DNA of 64,000 nt, taken from Arcanobacterium phocae. Its GTDB lineage: Bacteria; Actinomycetota; Actinomycetes; Actinomycetales; Actinomycetaceae. The notes beneath the pieces were generated by a model, which saw only the letters and a list, made by a program, of their open reading frames with translations, ran no database searches and was not told where the DNA came from. The stretch lies in NCBI RefSeq assembly GCF_018913465.1, contig NZ_JABAPM010000001.1:482465-546464 (forward strand), given 5' to 3'. Both the position numbers and the translations under genes were made by a program. Position 1 is the stretch's first letter, and the number at the start of each line of letters is the position of its first letter. Positions 47,473 to 56,043 of this stretch are shown here, one piece after another.

Positions 47473-48393
47473 ATGATGACAGAATTTCGTGGAGTTATTC
47501 CTCCGGTAGTTGTTGCAGAACACGAAGATGGTTCGTTCGATGCTGAGTCTTATCAGCGTGGACTGGACCGAATGATCCAAGCGGGTGTTCACGGTATCTT
47601 CGCGCTTGGTTCTTCCGGTGAAGGAGCGTTTGCAACTCCTGCGCGTCGTGAAGAAATTTTACGGGCTACCAACGAGGTAGTAGCTGGGCGAGTTCCAGTG
47701 TTGGCCGGGGTGATTGATACCCAAACTGATCGAGTAATCGAGCACATCAAGCAGGCAGAAGCAATTGGCGTTGATGGAATTGTTGCCACTGCTCCATTCT
47801 ATGCTCTTGGTGGAATGCCACAGATTGAGCGCCATTTCCGGCAGCTTCATGATGCTACCGAGCTTCCGATCTTCGCGTACGATATTCCAGTATGCGTTCA
47901 CGTGAAGCTCCCACCAGCATTACTTATGAAGCTCGGACAAGATGGTGTAATTACTGGCGTGAAGGATTCGTCAGGTGACGATGTCTCCTTCCGTTTCTTA
48001 CTCCAAGATAATGAGCGAGCAGGACATCCGCTGTCACTACTGACTGGACACGAGGTTGTTGTCGATGGCGCATACCTCGGCGGCGCAGATGGTTCGGTTC
48101 CTGGCCTCGCTAACGTTGATCCTGCTGGCTATGTCCGGCAGTGGAACGCATACGTAGCAGGGGATTGGGAGACAGTTCGTAAGGAACAAGATCGACTCGC
48201 AGATTTGATGCGCATCGTCATGGTTCCGTCTTCAACTACTGGTTTCGGAGCTGGCGTTGGGTCTTTCAAGACCGCTTTGAAGGTTCTCGGTATCTTCGAG
48301 TCAAACCAGATGCCAGAGCCTGTTTCTAAGCTGCTTCCAGCGGAAGAAGAAGGTATTGCGCAAGTCCTGCGTCAAGTTGGACTGCTAGATTGA
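47473..48393 (+). CDS. DapA/NanA-family aldolase (dihydrodipicolinate synthase family)
   Basis: A 306-residue class I aldolase with a TIM-barrel fold. It has GSSGEG (position of the family GTTGE/GSTGE loop, about residue 47), FAYDIP with the proton-relay tyrosine (about 138) and the Schiff-base lysine in ITGVKDSSGD (about 166). The family includes lysine-pathway DapA, N-acetylneuraminate lyase and sugar-acid aldolases. It begins 7 bases after the transporter ATPase gene, so it most likely acts on the imported substrate rather than in lysine synthesis. Substrate is not resolved. ATG at 47473 or 47476. Confidence 0.87.
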   Translation: MMTEFRGVIPPVVVAEHEDGSFDAESYQRGLDRMIQAGVHGIFALGSSGEGAFATPARREEILRATNEVVAGRVPVLAGVIDTQTDRVIEHIKQAEAIGVDGIVATAPFYALGGMPQIERHFRQLHDATELPIFAYDIPVCVHVKLPPALLMKLGQDGVITGVKDSSGDDVSFRFLLQDNERAGHPLSLLTGHEVVVDGAYLGGADGSVPGLANVDPAGYVRQWNAYVAGDWETVRKEQDRLADLMRIVMVPSSTTGFGAGVGSFKTALKVLGIFESNQMPEPVSKLLPAEEEGIAQVLRQVGLLD

Positions 48394-48415
48394 GTTTAAT
48401 CATAGCTTTCTAAAT

Positions 48416-48451
48416 AGTTGTGGCTGGGAACTTTCGTTCCCAGCCACAACT
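48416..48451 (+). terminator. Bidirectional terminator
   Basis: A near-perfect 16-bp inverted repeat (48416-48431 with 48436-48451) with a TTTC loop ends the transporter operon and the convergent small gene. Confidence 0.85.
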
Positions 48452-48468
48452 CATAGGTCTGTTATCGA

Positions 48469-48816
48469 TTACTGTGCGTCATCAAGACGGTCGCTAGCTT
48501 CTTCAATCTTGTCGCTAACCCGGTTAGCGACATTTCCAAGTTTATCTGAAGCTGTTTCGCTAGCTTGTTCAACTTTGCGGTCAGCTTTTTCAGCCAATGA
48601 GTCATCTTTTCCAAGCGCGTCTTGGACCTTGTGTTTAGTATTGCGAACGACGTCGGTGACGTTCTCGCCAGCATCGCGCATGCCATCAACAACACTGCTC
48701 TTGACATCTGTCAATTTAGCTTTTGCTTCGGATGAAGACACCGATTCTTTCGCAGTGTCTAGAAATTCCTTTGCTGAATCGGTTGCTTTTTCGAATAGAT
48801 TCTTTTCCTCAGCCAT
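48469..48816 (-). CDS. Small amphipathic-helix protein (LEA/CsbD-like composition)
   Basis: A 115-residue, highly charged protein almost free of hydrophobic core. Repeated Lys/Glu/Asp/Ala/Ser segments such as FEKATDSAKEFLDTAKESV and KADRKVEQASETASDKL suggest 11-residue-like amphipathic helices. Such proteins are often stress-induced. I do not assign a family. The start is well supported by a GGAGG-type site upstream (48830 region, minus strand). Confidence 0.75.
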   Translation of the reverse strand: MAEEKNLFEKATDSAKEFLDTAKESVSSSEAKAKLTDVKSSVVDGMRDAGENVTDVVRNTKHKVQDALGKDDSLAEKADRKVEQASETASDKLGNVANRVSDKIEEASDRLDDAQ

Positions 48817-49008
48817 GGCGGCCTCCTAGAGTTGACGTCGTATATTGTGTCCTAGTCTAGTAAGTTCCGTGCTACGTTGCGTGTTTTTAGGTCTATTTTA
48901 AGCTCATGGCGAGGATTTCGTGACGAATAATATGTGTTCTGTCTTAAGAAGTTGTGTGATTGACGCTCTACAATAGTAGGTGTCACAGGTTTACGATGAA
49001 AGGCCATT

Positions 49009-50091
49009 ATGGAACCGCTGAGTCCGATGGATGAAGCTGGGATTGCTGCAGCTATTGCCGCTGCGAAAGAAGCATTCTCACTTGCGGAATCTCTCGAAGA
49101 ACTAAAGGAAGCTAGAATCGCTCATAGTGGCGATAATGCTCCACTAACAACCGCAAATATGCAGATTAAGTCGCTCGATAAGTCTGACCGTCCAGTCGCT
49201 GGAAAGCTTATGGGAGCTGCTCGTAAAGAAGTTCAGACAGCTTTGGCGCAAGCTACAGATCGTATTGAAGCTGCTGTAGAAGCTCGAATGCTTGTCGAGG
49301 AGACTGTCGATGTTACCGTGCCGGTTAGGCGTGCTCCTAGCGGTGCCCGTCATCCTTTGCCTGCACTGATGGAAGATATATCTGATCTTTTCCTTGGAAT
49401 GGGATGGCAGATTGTTGAAGGCCCAGAGTTGGAGCATGAGTGGTTTAATTTTGATGCGTTAAACTTTGGTCCAGATCATCCCGCACGTCAGATGCAAGAT
49501 ACGTTCTATGTTAAAGGCAGTGCATTTGCAGGTGCCGATGCTGATGTAGCAGAGCAGCCAGGTCTTGTGCTTCGCACGCACACTTCGCCGGTTCAATCGC
49601 ATGCCATGTTAGAGCGCGGAGTACCGCTGTACATTGTTTGCCCAGGAAAGGTGTTCCGTACTGATGCGCTTGATGCTACACATACGCCTGTATTCCATCA
49701 GATAGAAGGATTGGCAGTTGACAAGGGCTTGACGATGGAGCATTTAAAGGGAACGTTGGATCACTTTGCCCGTAATCTATTCGGTCCTGAAGCAAAAACT
49801 CGGTTGCGCCCATCGTACTTCCCGTTTACAGAGCCGTCCGCTGAAATGGATCTATGGTTCCCACAGAAAAAGGGTGGAGCCGGATGGATTGAATGGGGTG
49901 GTTGCGGCATGGTCAATCCGGAAGTGCTCCGTAACGCAGGTATTGATCCTGATGAATACACCGGTTTCGCATTCGGAATGGGTATTGAGCGTACGCTGAT
50001 GCTCCGTAACGCAATTGCAGATATGCGCGACATGGTAGAGGGCGATGTACGTTTTTCGCAGCAATTCGGCACAACTGGAAGGGGAAACTGA
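49009..50091 (+). CDS. pheS: Phenylalanyl-tRNA synthetase alpha subunit
   Basis: A 360-residue class II synthetase subunit. It has an N-terminal coiled coil (about residues 1-95), and the catalytic core includes [44 protein letters not shown] and the C-terminal [16 protein letters not shown] (motif 3). The ATG follows GAAAGG. Its stop overlaps the pheT start by one base. Confidence 0.97.
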   Translation: MEPLSPMDEAGIAAAIAAAKEAFSLAESLEELKEARIAHSGDNAPLTTANMQIKSLDKSDRPVAGKLMGAARKEVQTALAQATDRIEAAVEARMLVEETVDVTVPVRRAPSGARHPLPALMEDISDLFLGMGWQIVEGPELEHEWFNFDALNFGPDHPARQMQDTFYVKGSAFAGADADVAEQPGLVLRTHTSPVQSHAMLERGVPLYIVCPGKVFRTDALDATHTPVFHQIEGLAVDKGLTMEHLKGTLDHFARNLFGPEAKTRLRPSYFPFTEPSAEMDLWFPQKKGGAGWIEWGGCGMVNPEVLRNAGIDPDEYTGFAFGMGIERTLMLRNAIADMRDMVEGDVRFSQQFGTTGRGN

Positions 50092-52673
50092 TGCCACTTA
50101 TTCCTATTGATTGGCTCGCCAGTCACGTCGAAGTTCCTTCCGATCTTACTGCAGCTCAGCTGGCTGCTGACCTAGTTAAGGTCGGGCTGGAAGAAGAAGA
50201 GATTCACAAGCCAGACGTTTCTGGCCCGATTGTCGTTGGAAAGGTTCTTACGCTTGTCAAGGAGCCCCAGAAGAACGGCAAACTTATTAACTATTGTCGA
50301 GTCGATGTTGGTCAGCATAACGATGCCCCAGGTGAAGGGAAAGAGCCAGTAGATTTCCCATCTCGTGGAATCATTTGTGGCGCACACAATTTCGTCGAGG
50401 GTGACTATGTTGTTGTCTCTTTACCTGGTGCAGTATTGCCTGGTGACTTTGTAATCGCTTCACGCAAGACGTACGGACATATTTCGGACGGCATGATTTG
50501 TTCCTCTCGTGAACTCGGTTTAGGCGAGGACCAAGGCGGAATTATCGTGCTAGCGCATTCTGCTGAAGAAGCGACTAAGGCTGGTTTACCCAAGATCGGT
50601 GAAGATGTCCTTCCATTCTTGGGCTTAGCGAATGAAACCTTGGAAATTAATGTCACGCCGGATCGCGGCTATTGTTTCTCTATGCGCGGAGTCGCACGTG
50701 AATACGCACACTCTACCGGGGCTAAATTTACAGATCCGGGATTAGCTCAGAATCTTGATTCGGACCCACTTGCAGTGAATAACAATGGGTTTGAAGTAGT
50801 TGTTGATGACCAAAATCCAATTCATGGTAAGCCAGGTGCTGATCGGTTTGTTACTCGAATTGTCCGTGGCGTCAATCCGAATGCTGAATCGCCGAAATGG
50901 ATGAAGGATCGATTGACTGCCGCTGGCATGCGACCGATATCGTTACCAGTTGATGCTACTAACTATGTGATGTTGGATTTGGGGCAGCCGTTACATGCGT
51001 ATGATGCAGCGAAGGTTGTCGCACCATTGGTGGTACGACGTGCTGAGAATGGCGAAAAGCTGATCACTCTTGATGGTATTGAACGCGCATTAGACCCTGA
51101 GGATCTCGTAATCGCAGATTCAACTGGCGGAGTTGGCGCACGCGTGGTTGGTCTGGCAGGAACAATGGGAGGCCTTGAAACCGAAGTCAGTGAGGAAACG
51201 TCTGATATCTTAATCGAAGCAGCTCATTTCGATCCGATTTCAGTTGCTCGTATGGCTCGTCGTCATCGTTTGCCATCTGAAGCTTCGAAGCGTTTCGAGC
51301 GGGGTGTAGACCCAACGATTGCTGCGATTGCAGTCCAGATGGTAGCAGAGATCCTCGTAGATTTCGGTGGCGGCGTTATCGATGACGACGGATTTGACCT
51401 TAACAATGTTCCTTCCGTTGATTCGATTCCATTTGCGGTTTCCGAAGTGAAACGATTGACTGGCCTGGATGTTCCTCGTGATGAAATTATCCGGATTCTT
51501 ACTGAGATTGGATGCGAAGTCGATAGCGATTCGGAAGAGCTTTTAGTTACTCCTGCTCCGTGGCGACCCGATTTAGTTGGGCCGGCTCACTTTGTCGAAG
51601 AAATTGCTCGACTGATTGGCTATGATGAGATTGTTTCTGTTCTGCCAACGCCTACTGGTGGCTCTGGTCTAACGCACAAGCAACGTCAACAGCGCGATAT
51701 TATTCGTGCTTTAGCTGAGCAAGGCTGGACGCAGGTTTTGTCGTATCCGTTTGTCTCGGCGGCAACTTTTGATAAGCAACTATTTGCAGCAGATGATTCA
51801 CGTCGTGAAGCAATTGTCTTGGCAAATCCGCTTCAGGATGAGGCACCGTATATGCGTACCTCGGTCCTTGACTCTTTGCTTGAAACTGCGAAATTGAATG
51901 TAGCACGGTCAAATCCGGCAGTTGCAATTTTCGAGTCATCCATTGTGACACGTCCGCATGATCTTGTTCCGGCAGAAAATCCGGGAACAGGACAGCGTCC
52001 AACTAAGGAACAGCTATCAGCGTTGTCGCAGGCTATGCCAAGCCAACCACACCATATCGGCGGCGTAGCTACTCCAGTTGCTACCCAAGCGACTGCAGGT
52101 TTCCCTGCGGTTGTGTGGGACTGGCGAGATGCATTGAACGCTGTTGAGGTGATTGTACGTACGCTCGGTGCGCACGTAGCCTTCGCGCAAGTTGAGCAGG
52201 CCCCCCTTCATCCTGGACGTGGTGCACAAGCTAGCGTTAACGGAACAGTTATTGGTTACGCTGGCGAACTGGCACCAAAGGTTTGTCAGGCCTTTGACCT
52301 GCCAAAGCGGTCAATAGCATTCGAAGTAGATGTAGACGCTCTTCTTCATGCTGTTGATATGAAGCCTCTAGCAATCAAGCCCGTAAGTTCTTTCCCCGCC
52401 GCCAAGGAAGACATTGCTTTGGTAGTTGATCAAGATCTTCCGGCAGCTGAGGTAGAAGAAGTTGTTCGCGCTGCCGCTGGAGAGATTCTCGAAGAAGTTC
52501 GTCTCTTTGATGTCTACACTGGTGACCAGATCCCTGAAGGGAAGAAGTCATTAGCATTTGCGTTGCGTCTGCGCGGCACGGATCATACTTTGACCGCTGA
52601 AGATGCAGCCGGCGTACGTAACCGCATTCTCAAGAAGACAGGGAAGAAGTTCGGCGCCCAGCTACGAGGGTAA
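50091..52673 (+). CDS. pheT: Phenylalanyl-tRNA synthetase beta subunit
   Basis: An 860-residue subunit with an N-terminal tRNA-binding EMAP domain (GPIVVGKVLTLVKEPQKNGK), the B3/B4 editing domain (LPVDATNYVMLDLGQPLHAYDAAKV), B5, and a C-terminal anticodon-binding FDX domain (FPAAKEDIALVVDQDLPAAEV). It forms the alpha2-beta2 enzyme with PheS. A hairpin terminator follows. Confidence 0.97.
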   Translation: MPLIPIDWLASHVEVPSDLTAAQLAADLVKVGLEEEEIHKPDVSGPIVVGKVLTLVKEPQKNGKLINYCRVDVGQHNDAPGEGKEPVDFPSRGIICGAHNFVEGDYVVVSLPGAVLPGDFVIASRKTYGHISDGMICSSRELGLGEDQGGIIVLAHSAEEATKAGLPKIGEDVLPFLGLANETLEINVTPDRGYCFSMRGVAREYAHSTGAKFTDPGLAQNLDSDPLAVNNNGFEVVVDDQNPIHGKPGADRFVTRIVRGVNPNAESPKWMKDRLTAAGMRPISLPVDATNYVMLDLGQPLHAYDAAKVVAPLVVRRAENGEKLITLDGIERALDPEDLVIADSTGGVGARVVGLAGTMGGLETEVSEETSDILIEAAHFDPISVARMARRHRLPSEASKRFERGVDPTIAAIAVQMVAEILVDFGGGVIDDDGFDLNNVPSVDSIPFAVSEVKRLTGLDVPRDEIIRILTEIGCEVDSDSEELLVTPAPWRPDLVGPAHFVEEIARLIGYDEIVSVLPTPTGGSGLTHKQRQQRDIIRALAEQGWTQVLSYPFVSAATFDKQLFAADDSRREAIVLANPLQDEAPYMRTSVLDSLLETAKLNVARSNPAVAIFESSIVTRPHDLVPAENPGTGQRPTKEQLSALSQAMPSQPHHIGGVATPVATQATAGFPAVVWDWRDALNAVEVIVRTLGAHVAFAQVEQAPLHPGRGAQASVNGTVIGYAGELAPKVCQAFDLPKRSIAFEVDVDALLHAVDMKPLAIKPVSSFPAAKEDIALVVDQDLPAAEVEEVVRAAAGEILEEVRLFDVYTGDQIPEGKKSLAFALRLRGTDHTLTAEDAAGVRNRILKKTGKKFGAQLRG

Positions 52674-52705
52674 AACCTCAAAGCGTGAACTATTACCAGT
52701 CCTTG

Positions 52706-52746
52706 CTAGCGTGTGGAGAGTCTGTCTTTGACTCCCCACACGCTAG
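52706..52746 (+). terminator. Terminator after pheT
   Basis: A 17-bp inverted repeat with one mismatch (52706-52722 with 52730-52746) lies 33 bases after the pheT stop. It ends only 9 bases before the next ATG. Confidence 0.75.
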
Positions 52747-52755
52747 ACTGCTTCT

Positions 52756-53538
52756 ATGGAAGCTGCAACAACTGTTTTAATTACCGGAGCATCACGCGGA
52801 ATTGGCTCATACATCGCTCGTGGTCTAGCTCGTCCAGGGCGGACCCTATTACTCACTGCGCGGACCCATGAAGCGCTATATGATACTGCGAAAGCATGTA
52901 ACGCGCGTGGTGCAGATGTTGTTGCTTTGGGAGCTGATCTAGGTGCTCCTAGTGATATAGACCGCGTATTGTCAACAATTCTCGATTATCCAGTGGATTT
53001 ACTTATCAACAATGCTGGCGTCATGGAAGAGGAAGCTCTGCCGTGGGACACAGATCCGCAGGCATGGTGGAATACCTTGGAGGTCAATCTGCGCGCGCCC
53101 TATTTGCTTGCGCACGCGTTGATTCCGCCGATGCTCTCTCGCGGTGGTGGACGGATTATCGATTTGTCTTCTGGAGCTGCAGTGCAGGATTCGGCAATGG
53201 CGTCGGCGTATTACGTGTCGAAAACAGCATTGCTCAGATTTGCTGGTTCGCTCCACGAGGCGGGTTATTCTCAGGGATTACGGGTTTTCTCGGTAGCCCC
53301 GGGCGTAGTGCGGACTGATATGACAGCTAACCGTGCAATGCATGAGGGCCGGACACATTGGAATGATCCACGTGAGGTGGTTGAGATAATCACGGCTATT
53401 GCAGACGGGGAACTAGATGGAATATCCGGAACACAGGTGCGTGCTGGAACTGATTCAATAGCTGAGCTAAGGATGCGGAGCAAACGAGGGGCCGGGGCAT
53501 CCGAGCGAAAATTGCGCTTAACTCCATGGGAAATTTAG
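52756..53538 (+). CDS. SDR-family oxidoreductase
   Basis: A 260-residue short-chain dehydrogenase/reductase with the NAD(P) motif TGASRGIG (about residues 8-15), LINNAGVME, the catalytic serine in DLSSGAA and the YxxxK pair in SAYYVSKTALL (about residues 153-163). Substrate unknown. It stands between pheT and the argD homologue, where other actinobacteria have argC-argJ-argB. Confidence 0.88.
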   Translation: MEAATTVLITGASRGIGSYIARGLARPGRTLLLTARTHEALYDTAKACNARGADVVALGADLGAPSDIDRVLSTILDYPVDLLINNAGVMEEEALPWDTDPQAWWNTLEVNLRAPYLLAHALIPPMLSRGGGRIIDLSSGAAVQDSAMASAYYVSKTALLRFAGSLHEAGYSQGLRVFSVAPGVVRTDMTANRAMHEGRTHWNDPREVVEIITAIADGELDGISGTQVRAGTDSIAELRMRSKRGAGASERKLRLTPWEI

Positions 53539-53567
53539 TGACGTTACCCTAAATAACCATACTTTTA

Positions 53568-53597
53568 TTACGGGCGAGATCCAGCGGTTTGTATAAT
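53568..53597 (+). promoter_or_regulatory. Promoter of the argD-argR operon
   Basis: TTACGG (53568-53573) and TATAAT (53592-53597) are 18 bases apart. The -10 hexamer lies inside the ARG-box-like palindrome. Confidence 0.5.
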
Positions 53598-53603
53598 TAT
53601 ACG
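53590..53603. promoter_or_regulatory. ARG box (putative ArgR operator)
   Basis: TGTATAATTATACG matches 13 of 14 positions of the ARG-box half-consensus TGNATWWWWATNCA and contains the perfect palindrome GTATAATTATAC. A weaker second site begins at 53610 (TGAATTTAAGCA), 20 bases away, consistent with tandem ArgR boxes on one face of the helix. Confidence 0.65.
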
Positions 53604-53630
53604 GTAAAGTGAATTTAAGCAAGGTGTGTT

Positions 53631-54776
53631 ATGTCTGGACTCTTACCACGTTACGATCAGAGCATGATGGCAGCGTACGGCTTACCGCCGTTAGTTCTTA
53701 CTCGTGGTGACGGCGTCACTGTGTGGGACTCAGAGGGGCGAAGCTATCTTGACCTTGATTCTGGTGGTGGCGTGACATCGCTGGGGCACAATCATCCGCA
53801 ATTGCGAGCTGTGCTGGCTGACCAAGCTGAAAAGATTCTGCATGTGTCTAATGCTTACGCCACCGAACCACAAGTCGCGTTAGCGGAGCGTTTGCAACAG
53901 TGTTTGTCTGATGAGGGCTATCTTGGCCCAACTGCGCGTGTTTTCTTTTCGAACTCCGGCTCGGAAGCTATGGAATCTGCGCTGAAGCTAGCGCGGTTAC
54001 ACAAACCTGGCGGACGTATCTTAACGCTCAATCGTTCGTATCACGGCCGTACCATGGGAGCCCTCTCGCTCGCCGATGAAGCCTACCGGGCTCCGTTTGA
54101 GCCATTACTTTCTGGCGTCTATGTCGCTGACGATGCAACTGATTTAGAACAAGCCTTCGACGACGACGTCGCAGCGTGCGTCATTGATGTACATCATGGG
54201 CGGTCGATCGAAAGACTTAATGACGCTGAACTGGGTCGTGTTCGTGATTTATGCGATCGCTATGGCGCGTTGCTTATCCTTGATGAATCTTTGTCCGGTG
54301 TGGGACGCACTGGACGGTGGTTCGCGCATACTCCGCGAGTTGTGGCTGACGTGATTACGCTCGCGCGAGGACTAGGTGGGGGCGTTCCTATCGGCGTTAC
54401 AATCGGATTTCAAACGGCTGGCCGGTTGGTTCAACGTGGGCTTGAAGCTTCTTCTACCGGAGGAAATCCACTGGCGACGGCGGCCGGTTTAGCTGTCTTG
54501 AACAGTATTGAGCCGTTGCTACCGCACGTCACCCTAACCGGAACATGGCTCAAAGCTCGACTGGCAGAACAAGGATATAACGTGCAAGGCGAAGGTCTTA
54601 TGCTTGCAGTTAACATCCCAGAGGCGGAGAACTGCGAACGGCATCTGCGTGAGAGAGGCTTCCTTGTCACAGCAACGAATAATGAACAAATCCGACTGTT
54701 GCCACCGTTGATCATTACTCGTGACGATCTTGTACCTTTTGTTGAAGTCATGGGAGAAATGAAAGGGAAACTGTGA
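53631..54776 (+). CDS. ArgD-like class III aminotransferase homologue lacking the PLP lysine
   Basis: A 381-residue, full-length, uninterrupted homologue of acetylornithine aminotransferase. The framework is intact: FFSNSGSEAMESALKLAR, YHGRTMGALSLAD, STGGNPLATAAGLAVL and RLLPPLIITRDDL. The active site is not. The Schiff-base lysine of TLAKGLGGG is arginine (R246, codon CGA). The LDEVQTGxGRTG loop reads LDESLSGVGRTG (D218 kept, Gln lost), and the EPxQGE loop reads IDVHHGRS (186-191). Two base changes separate CGA from AAA, so a single sequencing error does not explain it. Transamination should be abolished. It may be a pseudoenzyme or a decaying gene. It overlaps argR by 4 bases. Confidence 0.88.
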   Translation: MSGLLPRYDQSMMAAYGLPPLVLTRGDGVTVWDSEGRSYLDLDSGGGVTSLGHNHPQLRAVLADQAEKILHVSNAYATEPQVALAERLQQCLSDEGYLGPTARVFFSNSGSEAMESALKLARLHKPGGRILTLNRSYHGRTMGALSLADEAYRAPFEPLLSGVYVADDATDLEQAFDDDVAACVIDVHHGRSIERLNDAELGRVRDLCDRYGALLILDESLSGVGRTGRWFAHTPRVVADVITLARGLGGGVPIGVTIGFQTAGRLVQRGLEASSTGGNPLATAAGLAVLNSIEPLLPHVTLTGTWLKARLAEQGYNVQGEGLMLAVNIPEAENCERHLRERGFLVTATNNEQIRLLPPLIITRDDLVPFVEVMGEMKGKL

Positions 54777-55282
54777 AACCTTCTATTCCGACCACGCGTG
54801 CGGCGCGCCAAGCTATGATTGTTGCCGTTGTCGAACATTCCGCAATTTCATCGCAAGGCGAATTACAACAAATTCTTAAAGATAAAGGTATTGCCGTTAC
54901 ACAGGCAACGCTCTCTCGCGATCTTGAAGAGTTGCGTGCTTTCAAGGAACATAACTCTGCTGGGCAACGTGTTTATCGGATACCAGGTGTCACTGATCTC
55001 GCTGAATCGGATAATGGCGTGCGCGCACAGCTGAAACGGTGGGCACGCGAATTACTTGTTAGCGCACAAGAAGCCGAAAATCAGATTGTGTTACGTACCC
55101 CTCCGGGCGCAGCTCAGCTTCTGGCTTCGTCATTGGACCGCGCTGTAATCGATGGCGTTCTCGGATGTATCGCGGGAGATGATACGGTTCTCGTGATCAC
55201 CTCGTCGGTTGACCGTGCCGCTATTTTGAAAAATGAACTCTTAGATTTAGCGCATTCACGACCCGGAGCAGAAAACGCCTGA
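54773..55282 (+). CDS. argR: Arginine repressor ArgR
   Basis: A 169-residue hexameric regulator. The N-terminal winged helix (SSQGELQQILKDKGIAVTQ then ATLSRDLEELRAFK, about residues 23-56) binds ARG boxes. The C-terminal domain with RTPPGAAQLLASSLDR and CIAGDDTVLVI keeps the Asp pair that binds arginine. GTG start overlaps the argD-like stop. It likely represses its own operon through the site at 53590. Confidence 0.94.
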   Translation: MKPSIPTTRAARQAMIVAVVEHSAISSQGELQQILKDKGIAVTQATLSRDLEELRAFKEHNSAGQRVYRIPGVTDLAESDNGVRAQLKRWARELLVSAQEAENQIVLRTPPGAAQLLASSLDRAVIDGVLGCIAGDDTVLVITSSVDRAAILKNELLDLAHSRPGAENA

Positions 55283-56028
55283 TGGATAACACTATTGAGA
55301 CACAACTTAGCCACCGCTCGATCCGCGAATTCACGGATCGGGAAGTCTCCGCAGATACTTTGGCTACGCTATTCGAGGTCGCTATGCGAACTTCGACCTC
55401 TCGTGGATTCCAGCATGCTGGTCTGATACATATCCATGACAACAAGATCAAAGATGCTTTGGCTCGCATTGGGAATCAGCTATATATTGCGCGTGCTCCA
55501 GAGCTGATTGTGGCTATTGTTGATACGCGGCGAAGTGTACGAATTTTAGAAGAAAAAGGCGCTGATCCAACGCCAGCTAAATCCATGGATGCTTTTCGCG
55601 AAGGATTTACGGATGCAGTATTGATGCTTCAAAATATCGCGGTTGCAGCCGAGTCCATGGGGTTAGGAGTCACGTTGTTAGGATCGATCCTCAATAATAT
55701 TCCGCAGCTTATTGAGATATTAAAACTTCCGCAGTACACATTCCCTGCCCTAGGCATCATGCTAGGATATCCAGCGCAAGAGCCACAGCTAAAGCCGCGC
55801 ATTCCCGCTCATCTTAGAGTGATGGATGATTCTTATCAGGAGCCTGACTCATGGTTAGATACGTTGTCCGAGTATGACCGGCAGATGACTACCTACTACG
55901 ATGCCCGTTCCACGAACCGGCGTTCCGATACCTACACCGATCAAGTCGTTCGCAAACTTCAAACAACACCTGTTAAGGACGCCTTTTTCGATCATGTTGT
56001 AGTACAAGGATTCGGTCCTGCTACGTGA
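55282..56028 (+). CDS. NfsA/FRP-type nitroreductase (FMN oxidoreductase)
   Basis: A 248-residue flavoprotein. The N-terminal HRSIREFTDREVS is the FMN-phosphate site, and the central DAVLMLQNIAVAAESMGLGVTLLG and GIMLGYPAQEPQLKPRIP are typical of NADPH-dependent NfsA-like enzymes. The physiological substrate is unknown. ATG overlaps the argR stop by one base, so it belongs to the argD-argR operon. Confidence 0.9.
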   Translation: MDNTIETQLSHRSIREFTDREVSADTLATLFEVAMRTSTSRGFQHAGLIHIHDNKIKDALARIGNQLYIARAPELIVAIVDTRRSVRILEEKGADPTPAKSMDAFREGFTDAVLMLQNIAVAAESMGLGVTLLGSILNNIPQLIEILKLPQYTFPALGIMLGYPAQEPQLKPRIPAHLRVMDDSYQEPDSWLDTLSEYDRQMTTYYDARSTNRRSDTYTDQVVRKLQTTPVKDAFFDHVVVQGFGPAT

Positions 56029-56043
56029 TAGTGAAGAGAAAGA

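Noticed and set aside
42009..48393. Operon as dedicated lysine-pathway dapA with peptide uptake
   Set aside because: Tight coupling of the aldolase to the transporter argues for substrate catabolism, though this is not excluded.
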